The notes under the pieces: generated by a model
Told to the model about the DNA's origin: nothing
The model's database searches: none
What the model saw: the letters and a program-made list of their open reading frames with translations, nothing else
Shown: positions 8,667-16,748 of the stretch, one piece after another
Position numbering within the stretch: position 1 is the stretch's first letter
Layout: each line of letters begins with the position of its first letter
Position numbers and translations under genes: made by a program
Assembly (NCBI GenBank): GCA_944393225.1
Contig: CALXZK010000013.1
Coordinates: forward strand, 1-40,687
Direction of reading: 5' to 3'
DNA from: an uncultured Alphaproteobacteria bacterium
GTDB lineage: Bacteria; Pseudomonadota; Alphaproteobacteria; RF32; CAG-239
Length of the DNA: 40,687 nt

Positions 8667-9086
8667 ATGCAAGAAATGAACAATTCATCCTCAGAAAAAA
8701 AACTTTTTGAACTTGCGCAATCTGCCCGTCAAAATGCCTATGCACCTTATTCTCACTTTGCCATAGGTGCTGCAATAGAAAGTGAAAATGGCAACTTTTA
8801 CTTTGGCTGTAATGTTGAAAATTTGTCTTATCCGGTCGGCACCTGCGCCGAAGCCGGAGCAATTGCTTCTATGATTGCCGGCGGCGATAAAAAAATCCGC
8901 AAAATTTTAGTCATTGCAGACAGCAAAGAACTCATCGCACCCTGTGGAGCATGTCTGCAGCGCATTAAAGAATTTGCTGACGATTCCACTCTTATTTTAT
9001 TGGCAAATATGCAAGGCATACAAAAACAATTCACGATTGCCGAACTTTTACCGTTTGGATTCGTCAGTTCGGAGTTAAAAAAATGA
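8667..9086 (+). CDS. cdd: cytidine deaminase
   Basis: It deaminates cytidine and deoxycytidine to uridine and deoxyuridine, feeding the phosphorylases encoded downstream. The 139-residue length fits the small tetrameric class. Zinc and catalytic motifs are complete: Cys60-Ala-Glu62 (GTCAEAGAI) and Pro92-Cys93-Gly-Ala-Cys96 (APCGACLQ), preceded by the substrate-binding stretch FGCNVENLSYP. The ATG at 8667 is preferred because AAGG lies 5 nt upstream; frames reaching back to 8538 enter the region occupied by the divergent AsmA-family gene. It is the first gene of a tight operon and overlaps punA by 4 nt (ATGA). Regulation is probably from the 8574-8666 gap, but no convincing promoter pair can be assigned there. 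Confidence 0.93.
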   Translation: MQEMNNSSSEKKLFELAQSARQNAYAPYSHFAIGAAIESENGNFYFGCNVENLSYPVGTCAEAGAIASMIAGGDKKIRKILVIADSKELIAPCGACLQRIKEFADDSTLILLANMQGIQKQFTIAELLPFGFVSSELKK

Positions 9087-9889
9087 TTCAAGAAACCGCC
9101 TCTTTTATTTTGCACAAACTCGGCTCATATCGTCCACAAACACTCATCATCTTAGGCAGCGGCTTAGGTGGTTTGGGTGAAGAAATCCAAAACCCGATTT
9201 TCATTGACTATAAAGATATTCCAAATTGGCCGCAAAGCACTGTCAGCGGACACAAAGGTCGTTTGATTGCAGGTCTTTTGGAAGGCAAAGAAGTTTTGTG
9301 CATGCAGGGACGTTTTCACTTGTACGAAGGTCATCCGGCAGAAACCATAAAAACGGTCATGTCGGTTTTCAAAACGCTCGGCATCAAAAATTTAATTGTG
9401 ACCAATGCGGCAGGTTCTTTGCGAAAAGAAATGGCGCCGGGGTCAATCATGCTCATCACTGACCACATCAACTTCAGCGGTCGCAATCCGCTTGTCGGTC
9501 AAAATGACGAAAATTTCGGTCCGCGTTTTCCGGTTATGGCCAATGCCTACACCAAAGAATATCAAGACAAAATGCGTCAGATTGCCAAGGCGGAAAAGAT
9601 TGAGCTTCATGAAGGCACATATTTAATGGTTTTGGGTCCCAATTTTGAAACCGCGGCCGAAATCCGCGCTTTTCAAATTTTGGGCGCCGATGCCGTCGGC
9701 ATGTCCACTGTTCCCGAGGTTTTATCGGCCGTTTGGTGTGATATGAAAATTTTAGGTTTATCGGTCATCACCAATTACGGTACCGGCATGGTACAAGAAT
9801 TTCACGGACACGCTGAAACACTGCAACAAGCAGACAATGCTGCCGGCAACCTCACCAAATTAGTACGCCGTTTTGTAAAGGAGATATAA
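9083..9889 (+). CDS. punA: purine nucleoside phosphorylase (trimeric type)
   Basis: It cleaves inosine, guanosine and their deoxy forms with phosphate to free base plus (deoxy)ribose 1-phosphate. The 268-residue protein carries the trimeric PNP landmarks: phosphate-binding LIILGSGLGGLGEEI and SGHKGRL, the GRFHLYEGHP segment, NAAGSLRKEMAPGSIMLITDHIN, and the base-binding region GPNFETAAEIRAFQILGADAVGMSTVPE. Its start codon overlaps the cdd stop, indicating translational coupling, and deoC follows after 2 nt. The product deoxyribose 1-phosphate is the substrate of DeoB, encoded at 13557. It could also accept methylthioadenosine-type substrates, but the MSTVPE motif favours a normal purine phosphorylase. 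Confidence 0.93.
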   Translation: MIQETASFILHKLGSYRPQTLIILGSGLGGLGEEIQNPIFIDYKDIPNWPQSTVSGHKGRLIAGLLEGKEVLCMQGRFHLYEGHPAETIKTVMSVFKTLGIKNLIVTNAAGSLRKEMAPGSIMLITDHINFSGRNPLVGQNDENFGPRFPVMANAYTKEYQDKMRQIAKAEKIELHEGTYLMVLGPNFETAAEIRAFQILGADAVGMSTVPEVLSAVWCDMKILGLSVITNYGTGMVQEFHGHAETLQQADNAAGNLTKLVRRFVKEI

Positions 9890-9891
9890 AA

Positions 9892-10626
9892 ATGGATGAT
9901 GTCATCGCCGCTCATATGCTTTTGCGCTTGCTCGATTTAACCTCCTTAAATGAAGATGACACCGAATATAAAATCGATGAGCTTTGCCACAAAGCACGCA
10001 CACCCTATGGTAATGTTGCTGCCGTTTGTGTCTGGCCGCGTTTTGTCACTCACGCCAAAAGATTGTTACACGGCACAGACATCAAAGTTGCAACCGTTGT
10101 CAACTTTCCGCAAGGCGAATATAACTTAAACAAACTCAAAAAAGAAATTTATCAGGCTTTAGATGCCGGCGCCAATGAGATTGATGCCGTTTTTCCGTAT
10201 CATGAATTTTTAAAACAAAATTATGATGCTTGTGAAAAATTTGCTCAATCTGCTCGTGAACTTTGTGAAGGCAAAACCTTAAAAATCATTTTGGAAACAG
10301 GAGAAATAAGAAATGCCAAAAAAATCAGCGATGCTGCCAAAATCTGCATTGACGCCGGTGCTGATTTCATAAAGACCTCAACAGGCAAAACACCCATCTC
10401 TGCCACACCGGAAGCAGCAAATGCCATCTTGGAAACCATAGCTGCCGACACGCGCAACGTCGGCTTCAAAGCCAGCGGCGGCATTCGCACCATTGATGAC
10501 GCCAAGAAATATCTGGTTTTAGCAACCACGATTATGGGCTATAAATGGATAAATCCAATCAATATGCGTATCGGCGCCAGCTCACTGTTAGACAATTTAA
10601 TCATGACCATCAAGAGAGGATATTAA
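9892..10626 (+). CDS. deoC: deoxyribose-phosphate aldolase
   Basis: It splits deoxyribose 5-phosphate into acetaldehyde and glyceraldehyde 3-phosphate, the last step of deoxynucleoside catabolism. In the 244-residue protein the Schiff-base lysine is Lys161 in FIKTSTGK, the second active-site lysine is Lys193 in GFKASGGIR, and Asp98 lies in NEIDAVFPY. All are expected for the enteric-type class I aldolase. AAGGAGATATAAAA precedes the ATG, a good Shine-Dalgarno. The gene lies 2 nt from punA and 1 nt from deoA, so it is cotranscribed with both. The DERA family also has a shorter bacillary type; the length and motif spacing here match the DeoC of E. coli better. Confidence 0.92.
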   Translation: MDDVIAAHMLLRLLDLTSLNEDDTEYKIDELCHKARTPYGNVAAVCVWPRFVTHAKRLLHGTDIKVATVVNFPQGEYNLNKLKKEIYQALDAGANEIDAVFPYHEFLKQNYDACEKFAQSARELCEGKTLKIILETGEIRNAKKISDAAKICIDAGADFIKTSTGKTPISATPEAANAILETIAADTRNVGFKASGGIRTIDDAKKYLVLATTIMGYKWINPINMRIGASSLLDNLIMTIKRGY

Positions 10627-10627
10627 A

Positions 10628-11938
10628 ATGCTACCTCAAGAGATTATTCGCAAAAAAAGAAATAAAGAAAATTTAACCAAAGAAGAAATTGACTTTTTCA
10701 TCAAAGGCGTAACCGACGGCAGTATTATGGATGCCCAAACGGCAGCTTTGACCATGGCCATTTTTTTGAACAAACTAAACAATGAAGAAAAAGTCAACTT
10801 AACCTTAGCCATGCGCGATTCCGGCGATGTTTTGCATTGGCAAGGCTTCAACGGACCGATTGTTGACAAACACTCCTCAGGCGGTGTCGGAGATAAAGTA
10901 AGTTTAATGTTGGCGCCGATGATTGCAGCTTGCGGCGGCTATGTTCCGATGATTTCCGGTCGCGGCTTGGGACACACCGGCGGAACTTTGGATAAATTTG
11001 ATTCCATCCCCGGCTATCAAACCATGCCCGATAATGATTTGTTTTATAAAACCGTAAAAGAAGTCGGTTGTGCCATCATCGGACAAACCGGAAATTTAGC
11101 ACCGGCAGATAAAAAAATTTATGCCATAAGAGATGTGTGCGGCACGGTTGAATCCGTCGATTTGATAACCGCTTCGATTCTTTCTAAAAAGCTTGCCGCC
11201 GGATTAGATTGTCTGATTATGGACTTGAAATGCGGTAATGGTGCTTTTATGGACAATTTGGAAGACGGACGTGCTTTGGCTCATTCCATTGTCAACGTGG
11301 CTAACGGAGCCGGCACCAAAACCAAAACCGTTTTGACCGACATGAACCAAGTCTTGGGTAAAAATGTCGGTAATGCGCTTGAGGTTGCCGAAGCTGTTGC
11401 ATATTTACAAGGCAAGAATGTTGATGCCCGCTTGCACCAAGTAACCATGGAGTTGTGCTCTGAACTCTTGGTTATCTCCAATTTAGCACAAGATTTAACT
11501 GAAGCAAAACAAAAGCTCGAAAAAGCCTTATCTTCGGGCAAAGCTTTAGAAATTTTTGCTCACATGGTTTCTGCTTTGGGTGGACCCAAAGATTTTGTAG
11601 AGAACTATGAAAAATATCTGCCAAAAGCCAAAATCATCGAACCTTTGTTTGCACAAAAGTCCGGTTATGTTGCCGAAATGCAAACACGTAACATCGGCTT
11701 ATCAATCATCGGTTTGAAAGGCGGACGCATTCGCTCCGATCAAAAACTTGATTATGCCACCGGTTATACCGAATTTTGCCAAATCGGAGATTGGGTTGAT
11801 AATGAAAAACCATTATGTTTTATTCATGCACAAACCAAAGAAGAATGGCAAGCTGCCGCTCAAGACTTGCTAAGCAACATAAAGATAAGCGAAGAAAAGC
11901 CCAACCTTTCTTCTCCGATTATTGAAAAAATATCTTAA
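10628..11938 (+). CDS. deoA: thymidine phosphorylase
   Basis: It converts thymidine or deoxyuridine plus phosphate to base and deoxyribose 1-phosphate. The 436-residue length is typical for DeoA. The phosphate-binding stretch is DKHSSGGVGDKVSLML, followed by the family signature MISGRGLGHTGGTLDKFDSI. Later blocks LIMDLKCGNGAFM and SLIGLKGGRIRSDQ-type sequence (here IGLKGGRIRSDQKLDYATG) are also in place. AGAGGATATTAAA precedes the start. It is the last gene of cdd-punA-deoC-deoA and is followed by a strong terminator at 11947-11987. A pyrimidine phosphorylase (Pdp) is the main alternative, but the linkage with deoC and deoB favours DeoA. Confidence 0.92.
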   Translation: MLPQEIIRKKRNKENLTKEEIDFFIKGVTDGSIMDAQTAALTMAIFLNKLNNEEKVNLTLAMRDSGDVLHWQGFNGPIVDKHSSGGVGDKVSLMLAPMIAACGGYVPMISGRGLGHTGGTLDKFDSIPGYQTMPDNDLFYKTVKEVGCAIIGQTGNLAPADKKIYAIRDVCGTVESVDLITASILSKKLAAGLDCLIMDLKCGNGAFMDNLEDGRALAHSIVNVANGAGTKTKTVLTDMNQVLGKNVGNALEVAEAVAYLQGKNVDARLHQVTMELCSELLVISNLAQDLTEAKQKLEKALSSGKALEIFAHMVSALGGPKDFVENYEKYLPKAKIIEPLFAQKSGYVAEMQTRNIGLSIIGLKGGRIRSDQKLDYATGYTEFCQIGDWVDNEKPLCFIHAQTKEEWQAAAQDLLSNIKISEEKPNLSSPIIEKIS

Positions 11939-11946
11939 AACCACAC

Positions 11947-11987
11947 AAAAAAACAGCCTCTGCTTTCAAAAGCAGGGCTGTTTTTTT
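11947..11987. terminator. bidirectional intrinsic terminator
   Basis: A composite stem: ACAGCC with GGCTGT and CTGCTT with AAGCAG, tetraloop TCAA, one bulged T, flanked by seven A and seven T. It ends the deoA transcript on the plus strand and the orphan 11991-13406 gene on the minus strand. Confidence 0.9.
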
Positions 11988-11990
11988 AAT

Positions 11991-13406
11991 TTAATGCTTC
12001 AACAAATAGTCAAGTACTTCTTTCTCATCTTGGCGTCGTTGCAATAAAGCCTTAACTTCATCAGAATAACACTCATCTAAAGCAGGAACTTTCAACTCAC
12101 GCATTTTAACAAAGTCATATAGTTTTTCGACATTTTTCACTTCAGCTCCTGTTGTAACCAACGCATTAACAATAGCACTGACAAAAAGCCTCAGTTCATA
12201 GCTAACCGGATATGAATCACTCAACAATTCGCTTAGCTCTTGATAATAATCATCAATGTTATCGTCAGGTGCAAATTGGAGACTATATTCTTTCTCAACC
12301 AAAATCTGACAAGCCAAATTTCGACTTTCGGCATCACCGCGAGAAATTGCTTTCAGTAAAAGTATGCATAAGTCAACACGATTCACCACCGGCAAATAGC
12401 ACAACATATACAACGGAGTTTTCAGCTTGGCCAATTTATCTTGCGAACCTCTGTCAAACATAACAAAGTTCATATCATCATTCAATGCATAACGGATGAT
12501 TGCAAAGATTTCGGGTGCATTATGAAACTTATCCCAAAAATTACCGAATTTGAAACAATTTTCTGCCCAATGTTCAAGCAAAAATTTGCTTATTCCTTTA
12601 ATAAAAACTAAGGCAACATTCAGAGCAATATTTTGCTCTCTTTTATTAAAGAAATTAAATATTCCATCCAAGAGCTTTTGCTGCAAAACAACATCGCTAT
12701 CTGTGCCAAAGCAAGGAATAATTGCTCTTACAACTTCCATCGGTTGATCATTGAAATATTTTTTCAATAAGTACAATGACAAATCGAAACGATATGGTCC
12801 GGGAACAAACGTCGATGCTAGAATCATCATTGGAGCTTGCTCCGGCAGAATTTTATCAAAAGCCGACATTACTAATGTGTTTGAATATTCATCCAAACGT
12901 CCCCATGATGTCAAAAAATCATACAACACTGAACCCAAAGTTTCACTCGGAGAAACCTCAGCAACCCATTTCATACCGCATTTAAGCCATTCCGGCATTC
13001 TGTCAACACAACGCAATGCAGAAGCAATCATTTGGAACTTTTCTTGACCATCAAAATTTTGAGCTAAAACAAAATCTCTGATTTTTAACCTATCTTCCAC
13101 AGTTTTTAACTGATAAGAAGACAAGCCAATCAAGTCAGACCAAATATCAAAAGGCACATATTTTTTCTCATGCAAGCGTGTTTGTATCATCTGAAGTGCA
13201 AGAGAAAGCAATTTAGGCTTCATGTTTATGGTAAAACACAAGCTCTCGGCAGCTAAAACGCTGTCAATATTCCAAAGTTCATCTTCAGAAAAAAACGGAT
13301 TATTATCTTCCAACAAAGCTGTCCACTGAACACGCATTGCATTTCCTGCTATTTGCTGATTGGAAGACTTAAACCATTCATTAAAAGCATTTTTCGTTAC
13401 TTCCAT
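11991..13406 (-). CDS. uncharacterised all-helical 471-residue protein
   Basis: I do not recognise a family. The 471-residue sequence lacks a signal peptide or membrane segment, so it is probably cytoplasmic. It reads as a chain of amphipathic helices with Leu/Ala/Phe at regular spacing (for example LALQMIQTRLHEKKYVPFDI, ALNVALVFIKGISKFLLEHW, LCILLLKAISRGDAESRNLA), suggesting a HEAT- or TPR-like solenoid. The C-terminal 30 residues are strongly charged. No nucleotide-binding or catalytic motif is visible. It has its own promoter at 13451-13479, no Shine-Dalgarno sequence, and an ATGGAA start in an AT-rich context. It sits alone on the minus strand, splitting the nucleoside genes deoA and deoB, and shares the terminator with deoA. 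It may be a lineage-specific protein or an acquired gene. Confidence 0.7.
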   Translation of the reverse strand: MEVTKNAFNEWFKSSNQQIAGNAMRVQWTALLEDNNPFFSEDELWNIDSVLAAESLCFTINMKPKLLSLALQMIQTRLHEKKYVPFDIWSDLIGLSSYQLKTVEDRLKIRDFVLAQNFDGQEKFQMIASALRCVDRMPEWLKCGMKWVAEVSPSETLGSVLYDFLTSWGRLDEYSNTLVMSAFDKILPEQAPMMILASTFVPGPYRFDLSLYLLKKYFNDQPMEVVRAIIPCFGTDSDVVLQQKLLDGIFNFFNKREQNIALNVALVFIKGISKFLLEHWAENCFKFGNFWDKFHNAPEIFAIIRYALNDDMNFVMFDRGSQDKLAKLKTPLYMLCYLPVVNRVDLCILLLKAISRGDAESRNLACQILVEKEYSLQFAPDDNIDDYYQELSELLSDSYPVSYELRLFVSAIVNALVTTGAEVKNVEKLYDFVKMRELKVPALDECYSDEVKALLQRRQDEKEVLDYLLKH

Positions 13407-13450
13407 AATTTAAAATATTTAGAAAATTAATAATATAGTGAATTGCGGAC

Positions 13451-13479
13451 AATATATATTTTCCGGATATTTTCGTCAA
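13451..13479 (-). promoter_or_regulatory. sigma70-type promoter of the 471-residue orphan
   Basis: On the minus strand TTGACG (13479-13474), a 17-nt spacer, then TATATT (13456-13451). The predicted leader is about 40 nt, very AT-rich, with no Shine-Dalgarno sequence. Confidence 0.55.
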
Positions 13480-13556
13480 TAAAATATTATTAAAAAATTT
13501 AAATATTTGTGTTAGAGTATAGCCATTATAAGAACACAATTTTAAGTGAGGATAAA

Positions 13557-14753
13557 ATGTCTCGCGCAATAATTTTAATGATGGATTCTTTTGGCATCGG
13601 CAATGCCCGCGATGCTGCAAAGTTTGATAATCTCGGGGCAGATACATTCGGTCACATTGTTGAAAGTAACGGTGGTCTGAACATTCCCAATCTCAAGGCA
13701 TTAGGCTTGGTAGAAGTTGCTCATGACGCCACCGGTAAGGAATATGATTTAGGCAAATTATACGAAGCAAAAATGGAAGGCATTGGTTGTATCAAAGCGC
13801 ATATGAGCGAAATGAGCGTTGCCAAAGATACCACTTCAGGACACTGGGAAATGGCTGGTGTTCCCGTGCTCTCCGATTGGGGCTATTTCAAGCCGGATTA
13901 TCCTTCTTTTCCCGATTCGCTCATCAAAGACATTTGTAAAGAAGGCGGCATTGATGGAATTTTAGGAAACAAGGCAGCCTCCGGCACAGAAATCATTCAA
14001 GAACTTGGTGAAGAGCACATCAAAACCGGTCTTCCCATTTTCTACACTTCGGCAGACAGTAACATTCAAATTGCCGCTCATGAAAAATATTTTGGTTTGG
14101 ATAGATTATATAAGCTTTGCGAAGTGGCTTATAAACACGTCAAACCTTATAATATTGCGCGCATTATTGCTCGTCCGTTCATAGGCGAAAAGGCAGGCGA
14201 ATTTACCCGCACCGCCAATCGTCATGACTATTCGGTCAAACCTTTTGAAGCCACGGTTTTAGATAAAATGGAAAACGCCGGCGGCAATGTCATCGCCATT
14301 GGCAAAATCAACGATATTTATGCCGGTTGCGGCATTACCAAAGCCTTGCACGCATCCGGTTTGGAAGAACTTTGGGATGTAACCTTGGAAGAAGTTATGA
14401 CCGCTCCCGAAAACAGCATCATCTTCACCAATTTTGTAGATTTTGATATGCTTTGGGGACACCGCCGCAATGTTCAAGGTTATGCCAAAGGCTTGGAATA
14501 TTTTGACAAGAGATTACCTGAAATTTTGCCTTTGCTCCGCGAAGATGATATTGTTTTCATTACCGCCGACCATGGCAACGACCCCACATATAAAGGCACC
14601 GACCACACCAGAGAACAAGTCCCAATGCTTTTGTTCGGCAAAAAAATCCAATCTCACTTTGCCGGTGAAAGTCAAACCTTTGCCGATATTGGTCAAACAA
14701 TAGCCAAATATCTGAACCTTGAACCCTTAAAATATGGAAAGTCCTTTCTATGA
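13557..14753 (+). CDS. deoB: phosphopentomutase
   Basis: It interconverts (deoxy)ribose 1- and 5-phosphate, linking PunA and DeoA products to DeoC. The protein has 398 residues, near the usual length of about 400. It begins MSRAIILMMDSFGIG, the alkaline-phosphatase-superfamily metal site, followed by GADTFGHIVE. The nucleophile region is AKDTTSGHWEMAG and C-terminal metal ligands lie in DFDMLWGHRRNVQGYA and FITADHGNDPTYKGTDHTRE. The ATG at 13557 follows GAGG, which sets the start; the longer frame to 13509 has no support. Its end overlaps pgeF by 4 nt. It is separated from the rest of the deo genes by one orphan gene on the other strand. Confidence 0.94.
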   Translation: MSRAIILMMDSFGIGNARDAAKFDNLGADTFGHIVESNGGLNIPNLKALGLVEVAHDATGKEYDLGKLYEAKMEGIGCIKAHMSEMSVAKDTTSGHWEMAGVPVLSDWGYFKPDYPSFPDSLIKDICKEGGIDGILGNKAASGTEIIQELGEEHIKTGLPIFYTSADSNIQIAAHEKYFGLDRLYKLCEVAYKHVKPYNIARIIARPFIGEKAGEFTRTANRHDYSVKPFEATVLDKMENAGGNVIAIGKINDIYAGCGITKALHASGLEELWDVTLEEVMTAPENSIIFTNFVDFDMLWGHRRNVQGYAKGLEYFDKRLPEILPLLREDDIVFITADHGNDPTYKGTDHTREQVPMLLFGKKIQSHFAGESQTFADIGQTIAKYLNLEPLKYGKSFL

Positions 14754-15511
14754 AATATTTTGCACCTAACATTTTACCGCATTATCATTGTTTTTTTGGG
14801 GCTGACGGAGGCGTTTCTCAAGGCTTATATCGAAGCTTGAACACCAATTTCAAAAGTCAGGATTCTAAAGAAAATATCGCTAAAAATCTTGAAATTATTG
14901 CCGAACATTACCACCTGCCGAGTTCCCACTTATTGCTCATCAACCAAGGTGTGACCGGCCATGCCGAATTTGCCGATAAAGCCTCTCAACATCAAATTAC
15001 GGCTGATGGCATTGTCACCACCTCGCCCGACATCATTTTAGGTATCGGCACGGCAGATTGTGCACCGGTTTTGTTTTTTGATGAGGTGGATGGCGTAATT
15101 GGTGCCGCTCACGCCGGCTGGCGCGGTGCATTAAGGGGCGTAATTGAAAATACCGTCAAAATCATGCTTAAACATGGCGCCCTAAGAGAAAATATTCATG
15201 CCGCCATCGGTCCCTGCCTGCAACAACCCTCTTTTGAATGTATGGACGATATGCGCCAAGAGTTTTTGCAAGATGATGCCGCAAATTTCCGTTGGTTTGA
15301 AAAAGGTGTGGATGACAAACATTTTCAGTTCAATCTGGAAGGATATATTGTTCACAAATTAGAAAAACTCAAAATCGGCAGTATATCGGCTTCCGGTATT
15401 GATACTTTTGCATCTGTCGGAGATTTTTTCAGCTATCGCCGCAATTGCAAATTGGGGCTGGTGAACATTCCGAAAGACTTTCCGACCCAATTATCAACCA
15501 TAAAACTATAA
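14750..15511 (+). CDS. pgeF: YfiH/PgeF family protein (laccase-domain fold)
   Basis: The 253-residue protein belongs to the YfiH/YlmD/LACC1 family. Metal-site motifs are present: LGIGTADCAPVLFFDE (Cys ligand), AAHAGWRGALRGV (His ligand) and GPCLQQPSFEC. Two roles are reported for the family: PgeF removes misincorporated L-Ser from peptidoglycan precursors, and bacterial and mammalian members have purine-nucleoside phosphorylase and adenosine deaminase activities. Here both contexts are present: it overlaps deoB by 4 nt (ATGA) and sits just ahead of a DjlA-like gene and an AmpD-type amidase. The name laccase or polyphenol oxidase often attached to this family is not supported by the sequence. 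Confidence 0.88.
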   Translation: MKYFAPNILPHYHCFFGADGGVSQGLYRSLNTNFKSQDSKENIAKNLEIIAEHYHLPSSHLLLINQGVTGHAEFADKASQHQITADGIVTTSPDIILGIGTADCAPVLFFDEVDGVIGAAHAGWRGALRGVIENTVKIMLKHGALRENIHAAIGPCLQQPSFECMDDMRQEFLQDDAANFRWFEKGVDDKHFQFNLEGYIVHKLEKLKIGSISASGIDTFASVGDFFSYRRNCKLGLVNIPKDFPTQLSTIKL

Positions 15512-15535
15512 GTTGCTTTATTTTTAGAATCTTTT

Positions 15536-16747
15536 GTGCTAAAAAGAGACTATTGTGTTAACAACTTTGTGAAATATATGTCGCCGTTAGGTAAATTTAC
15601 TTTAGCTCTGTTGGGATTACGCATATTCGGAGCAAGCGGTTTTTTCTGGGGCTTGTTTTTAGGGCATATCCTGATAGATAGAACAAAAGTTATCAAAAAT
15701 TTAGAAAAGCAGTTAAGTATTGTCGATGACAACATCCGCTTGTTTTTGCCATACAAATATTACCGCTACTATAATGTCATCGATGGCAATTTCTGGGGCA
15801 AACTCTGGGGCACGATTTTGGGTAGCATTTTGTTTGGCTTTCATGGTTTTATCATCTGCTTCATCATCGGACATTTTACTTTTGACACCCCAAACAGCCG
15901 CCATGCCAAAGCTTTCCGCTTGTCTTTAGACAACTTTTTTAACACCCATTTATGCAAGATTTTAGGTGCAGTCATCGGCTTTTCTCTGCATAGTACGATT
16001 TTACTTTTTTGCGGCATTATCATTGGTTTTTTTGCCGATTTATATCGCTCGGAAAAACAATTTCGCCCCTTGTTTGGCTTTGTAAACAAATTTTGGTTTA
16101 AGATAAATCCTTTCAAATTTTTAATTGATATGCACACAGCCAAGAGCAATTCTTTGGTTCAGTCCATGGCAGGCTTGGCAGCCAAAGTTGCCAAAGCCGA
16201 CGGTCATGTTAGCGAAAACGAAATCCGTGTTTTCAAAAAGCTGTTCAATTTACAAGAAAACACCGACCACCGTATTTCCAAAACCTTCAACAAAGCCAAA
16301 GAAAGCCTTGATGGTTGGGAACCCTATGCTCTGCAAATTTTGCGCTTGTCAAAAGATGATTTGGAACTAAAAGAAAGTGTTATTGAAAATCTGTTTAAAG
16401 TTGCCACGGCTGACGGACAATTTGGCGCCGAAGAACTGAAATTGATTAAAGAAATTGCCAAAAAAATTGAATTACCCGAAGGTAATTTTGATGTCATTCG
16501 TCAGGCTTATGAACCCAAAATTGCCACCGATAGCACTGTTGCCGATTTTTATGATGTTTTGGGTGTTTTGCGCACGGCAACCGATGCCGAAATCAAAGCC
16601 AAATGGAAAAAACTGATTAATATCTATCACCCTGACAGGATTCAAGCCAAAGGAGCCACAGTCGAAGAAGTGGAAAAAGCCACTTTGAAAATGGCAGAAA
16701 TCAACAATGCTTACCAAAATATTATGAAGAGCAGAAAGGTTGCTTAA
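15536..16747 (+). CDS. DjlA-like membrane co-chaperone: three membrane units, TerB, J domain
   Basis: The protein has about 403 residues. The C terminus is a J domain (about 335-400): DFYDVLGVLRTATDAEIKAK and the diagnostic HPD in IYHPDRI, needed to stimulate DnaK. A TerB-like helical domain (about 205-325) precedes it, with the two characteristic repeats AAKVAKADGHVSENEIRVF and LFKVATADGQFGAEEL. This TerB-J order is that of DjlA, a membrane-anchored DnaK partner. DjlA normally has one glycine-rich membrane helix; here there are three related units (near 15-45, 85-115 and 135-170), each ending like GxFxGHxxxD. The start is uncertain: GTG at 15536 or ATG at 15578; neither has a clear Shine-Dalgarno. 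AmpD follows with a 1-nt gap. Confidence 0.82.
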   Translation: MLKRDYCVNNFVKYMSPLGKFTLALLGLRIFGASGFFWGLFLGHILIDRTKVIKNLEKQLSIVDDNIRLFLPYKYYRYYNVIDGNFWGKLWGTILGSILFGFHGFIICFIIGHFTFDTPNSRHAKAFRLSLDNFFNTHLCKILGAVIGFSLHSTILLFCGIIIGFFADLYRSEKQFRPLFGFVNKFWFKINPFKFLIDMHTAKSNSLVQSMAGLAAKVAKADGHVSENEIRVFKKLFNLQENTDHRISKTFNKAKESLDGWEPYALQILRLSKDDLELKESVIENLFKVATADGQFGAEELKLIKEIAKKIELPEGNFDVIRQAYEPKIATDSTVADFYDVLGVLRTATDAEIKAKWKKLINIYHPDRIQAKGATVEEVEKATLKMAEINNAYQNIMKSRKVA

Positions 16748-16748
16748 C

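Noticed and set aside
13501..13556. Promoter for deoB
   Set aside because: TATAAG near 13527 is a possible -10, but no -35 at suitable spacing could be found, so I did not list it.
14750..15511. Polyphenol oxidase (laccase)
   Set aside because: The YfiH/PgeF motifs are those of the purine-enzyme and peptidoglycan-editing family; no multicopper oxidase copper sites are present.
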